A stretch of 5,321 nt of DNA from Pseudomonadota bacterium. Lineage in GTDB: Bacteria; Myxococcota; Polyangia; GCA-2747355; JACKDQ01. Shown piece by piece: positions 5,118 through 5,321 of the stretch (position 1 is the stretch's first letter; every line of letters begins with the position of its first letter). A model generated the notes under the pieces. The model searched no databases, had not been told where the DNA came from, and saw only the letters and a program-made list of their open reading frames with translations. The stretch is from the NCBI GenBank assembly GCA_030591195.1, contig JAUVBO010000312.1, positions 1-5,321 of the forward strand, in the 5' to 3' direction. The position numbers and the translations under genes are program-made.

Positions 5118-5321
5118 ATGACCGACAACGCCCTGGACCGGCTGGCCACGATCCTCGCACCCGACCGCGTCCTCACCGACCCCGCACAGCTCGCCGAGTA
5201 CGGCTCGGACTACACCGAGGAAGCGCCCCGCGCCCCTGGACTGGTGGTTCGCCCGCGCAACGCCGACGAGGTCCAGGCGATCGTCCGCGCCGCCAACGAG
5301 GAGCGCGTGTCGCTCACCGTG
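5118..5321 (+). CDS. FAD-linked oxidase (GlcD-like), 3' end missing
   Basis: Only the first 68 residues are visible. They match the N-terminus of FAD-binding type 4 (PCMH) oxidoreductases such as GlcD, D-lactate or D-2-hydroxyglutarate dehydrogenases: a short helix (DRLATILAPDRV), then LTDPAQLAEYGSDYTEE (19-35), the strand APGLVVRPRNADEVQAIVRA (39-58), and the beginning of the next strand at VSLTV (64-68). In the family this is followed by a glycine-rich loop that holds the FAD pyrophosphate, but the window ends just before it. Such enzymes oxidise 2-hydroxy acids and pass electrons to quinones or flavoproteins. An alkyl-dihydroxyacetonephosphate synthase-like enzyme is a less likely alternative in the same superfamily. 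The gene is the fourth in the probable operon. Confidence 0.85.
   Translation, partial: MTDNALDRLATILAPDRVLTDPAQLAEYGSDYTEEAPRAPGLVVRPRNADEVQAIVRAANEERVSLTV

Overview
The window is GC-rich (about two thirds by eye) and densely coded on both strands. It most resembles Myxococcota or a related deltaproteobacterial lineage. The best clue is the C-terminus of the large minus-strand protein: a Gly-Gly-Cys-Ser motif, a short hydrophobic helix and an Arg cluster, which resembles the MYXO-CTERM sorting tail. A small Cys-rich lipoprotein also fits that setting. No rRNA, tRNA, CRISPR array, insertion sequence or convincing terminator is visible.

Left part (1-908, plus strand): the 3' portion of an ABC transporter ATPase gene, cut by the window edge, is followed after an 89-base gap by a gene for an 86-residue lipoprotein with six further cysteines. 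That gap may carry a promoter. Middle part (913-3126, minus strand): one gene for a 737-residue exported protein. It appears to contain two tandem barrel-like regions that may belong to the TULIP/BPI lipid-binding superfamily, two Ig-like modules and the sorting tail. It converges on the lipoprotein gene with only 4 bases between the stop codons.

Right part (3309-5321, plus strand): a 182-base divergent intergenic region precedes a probable four-gene operon. It encodes a DHH/DHHA1 phosphoesterase, a small SCP2-like putative lipid carrier, a TerB-like helical protein, and the start of a GlcD-type FAD-linked oxidase that runs off the window. Gaps are 35, 27 and 7 bases, each start has a Shine-Dalgarno sequence, and the last one overlaps the preceding stop codon.

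Two products on opposite sides of the divergent promoter region are predicted lipid binders: the exported TULIP-like protein and the cytoplasmic SCP2-like protein. A functional link is possible but rests only on proximity and weak fold inference. Nothing here clearly forms a known multi-gene system. The most unusual item is the large exported protein.
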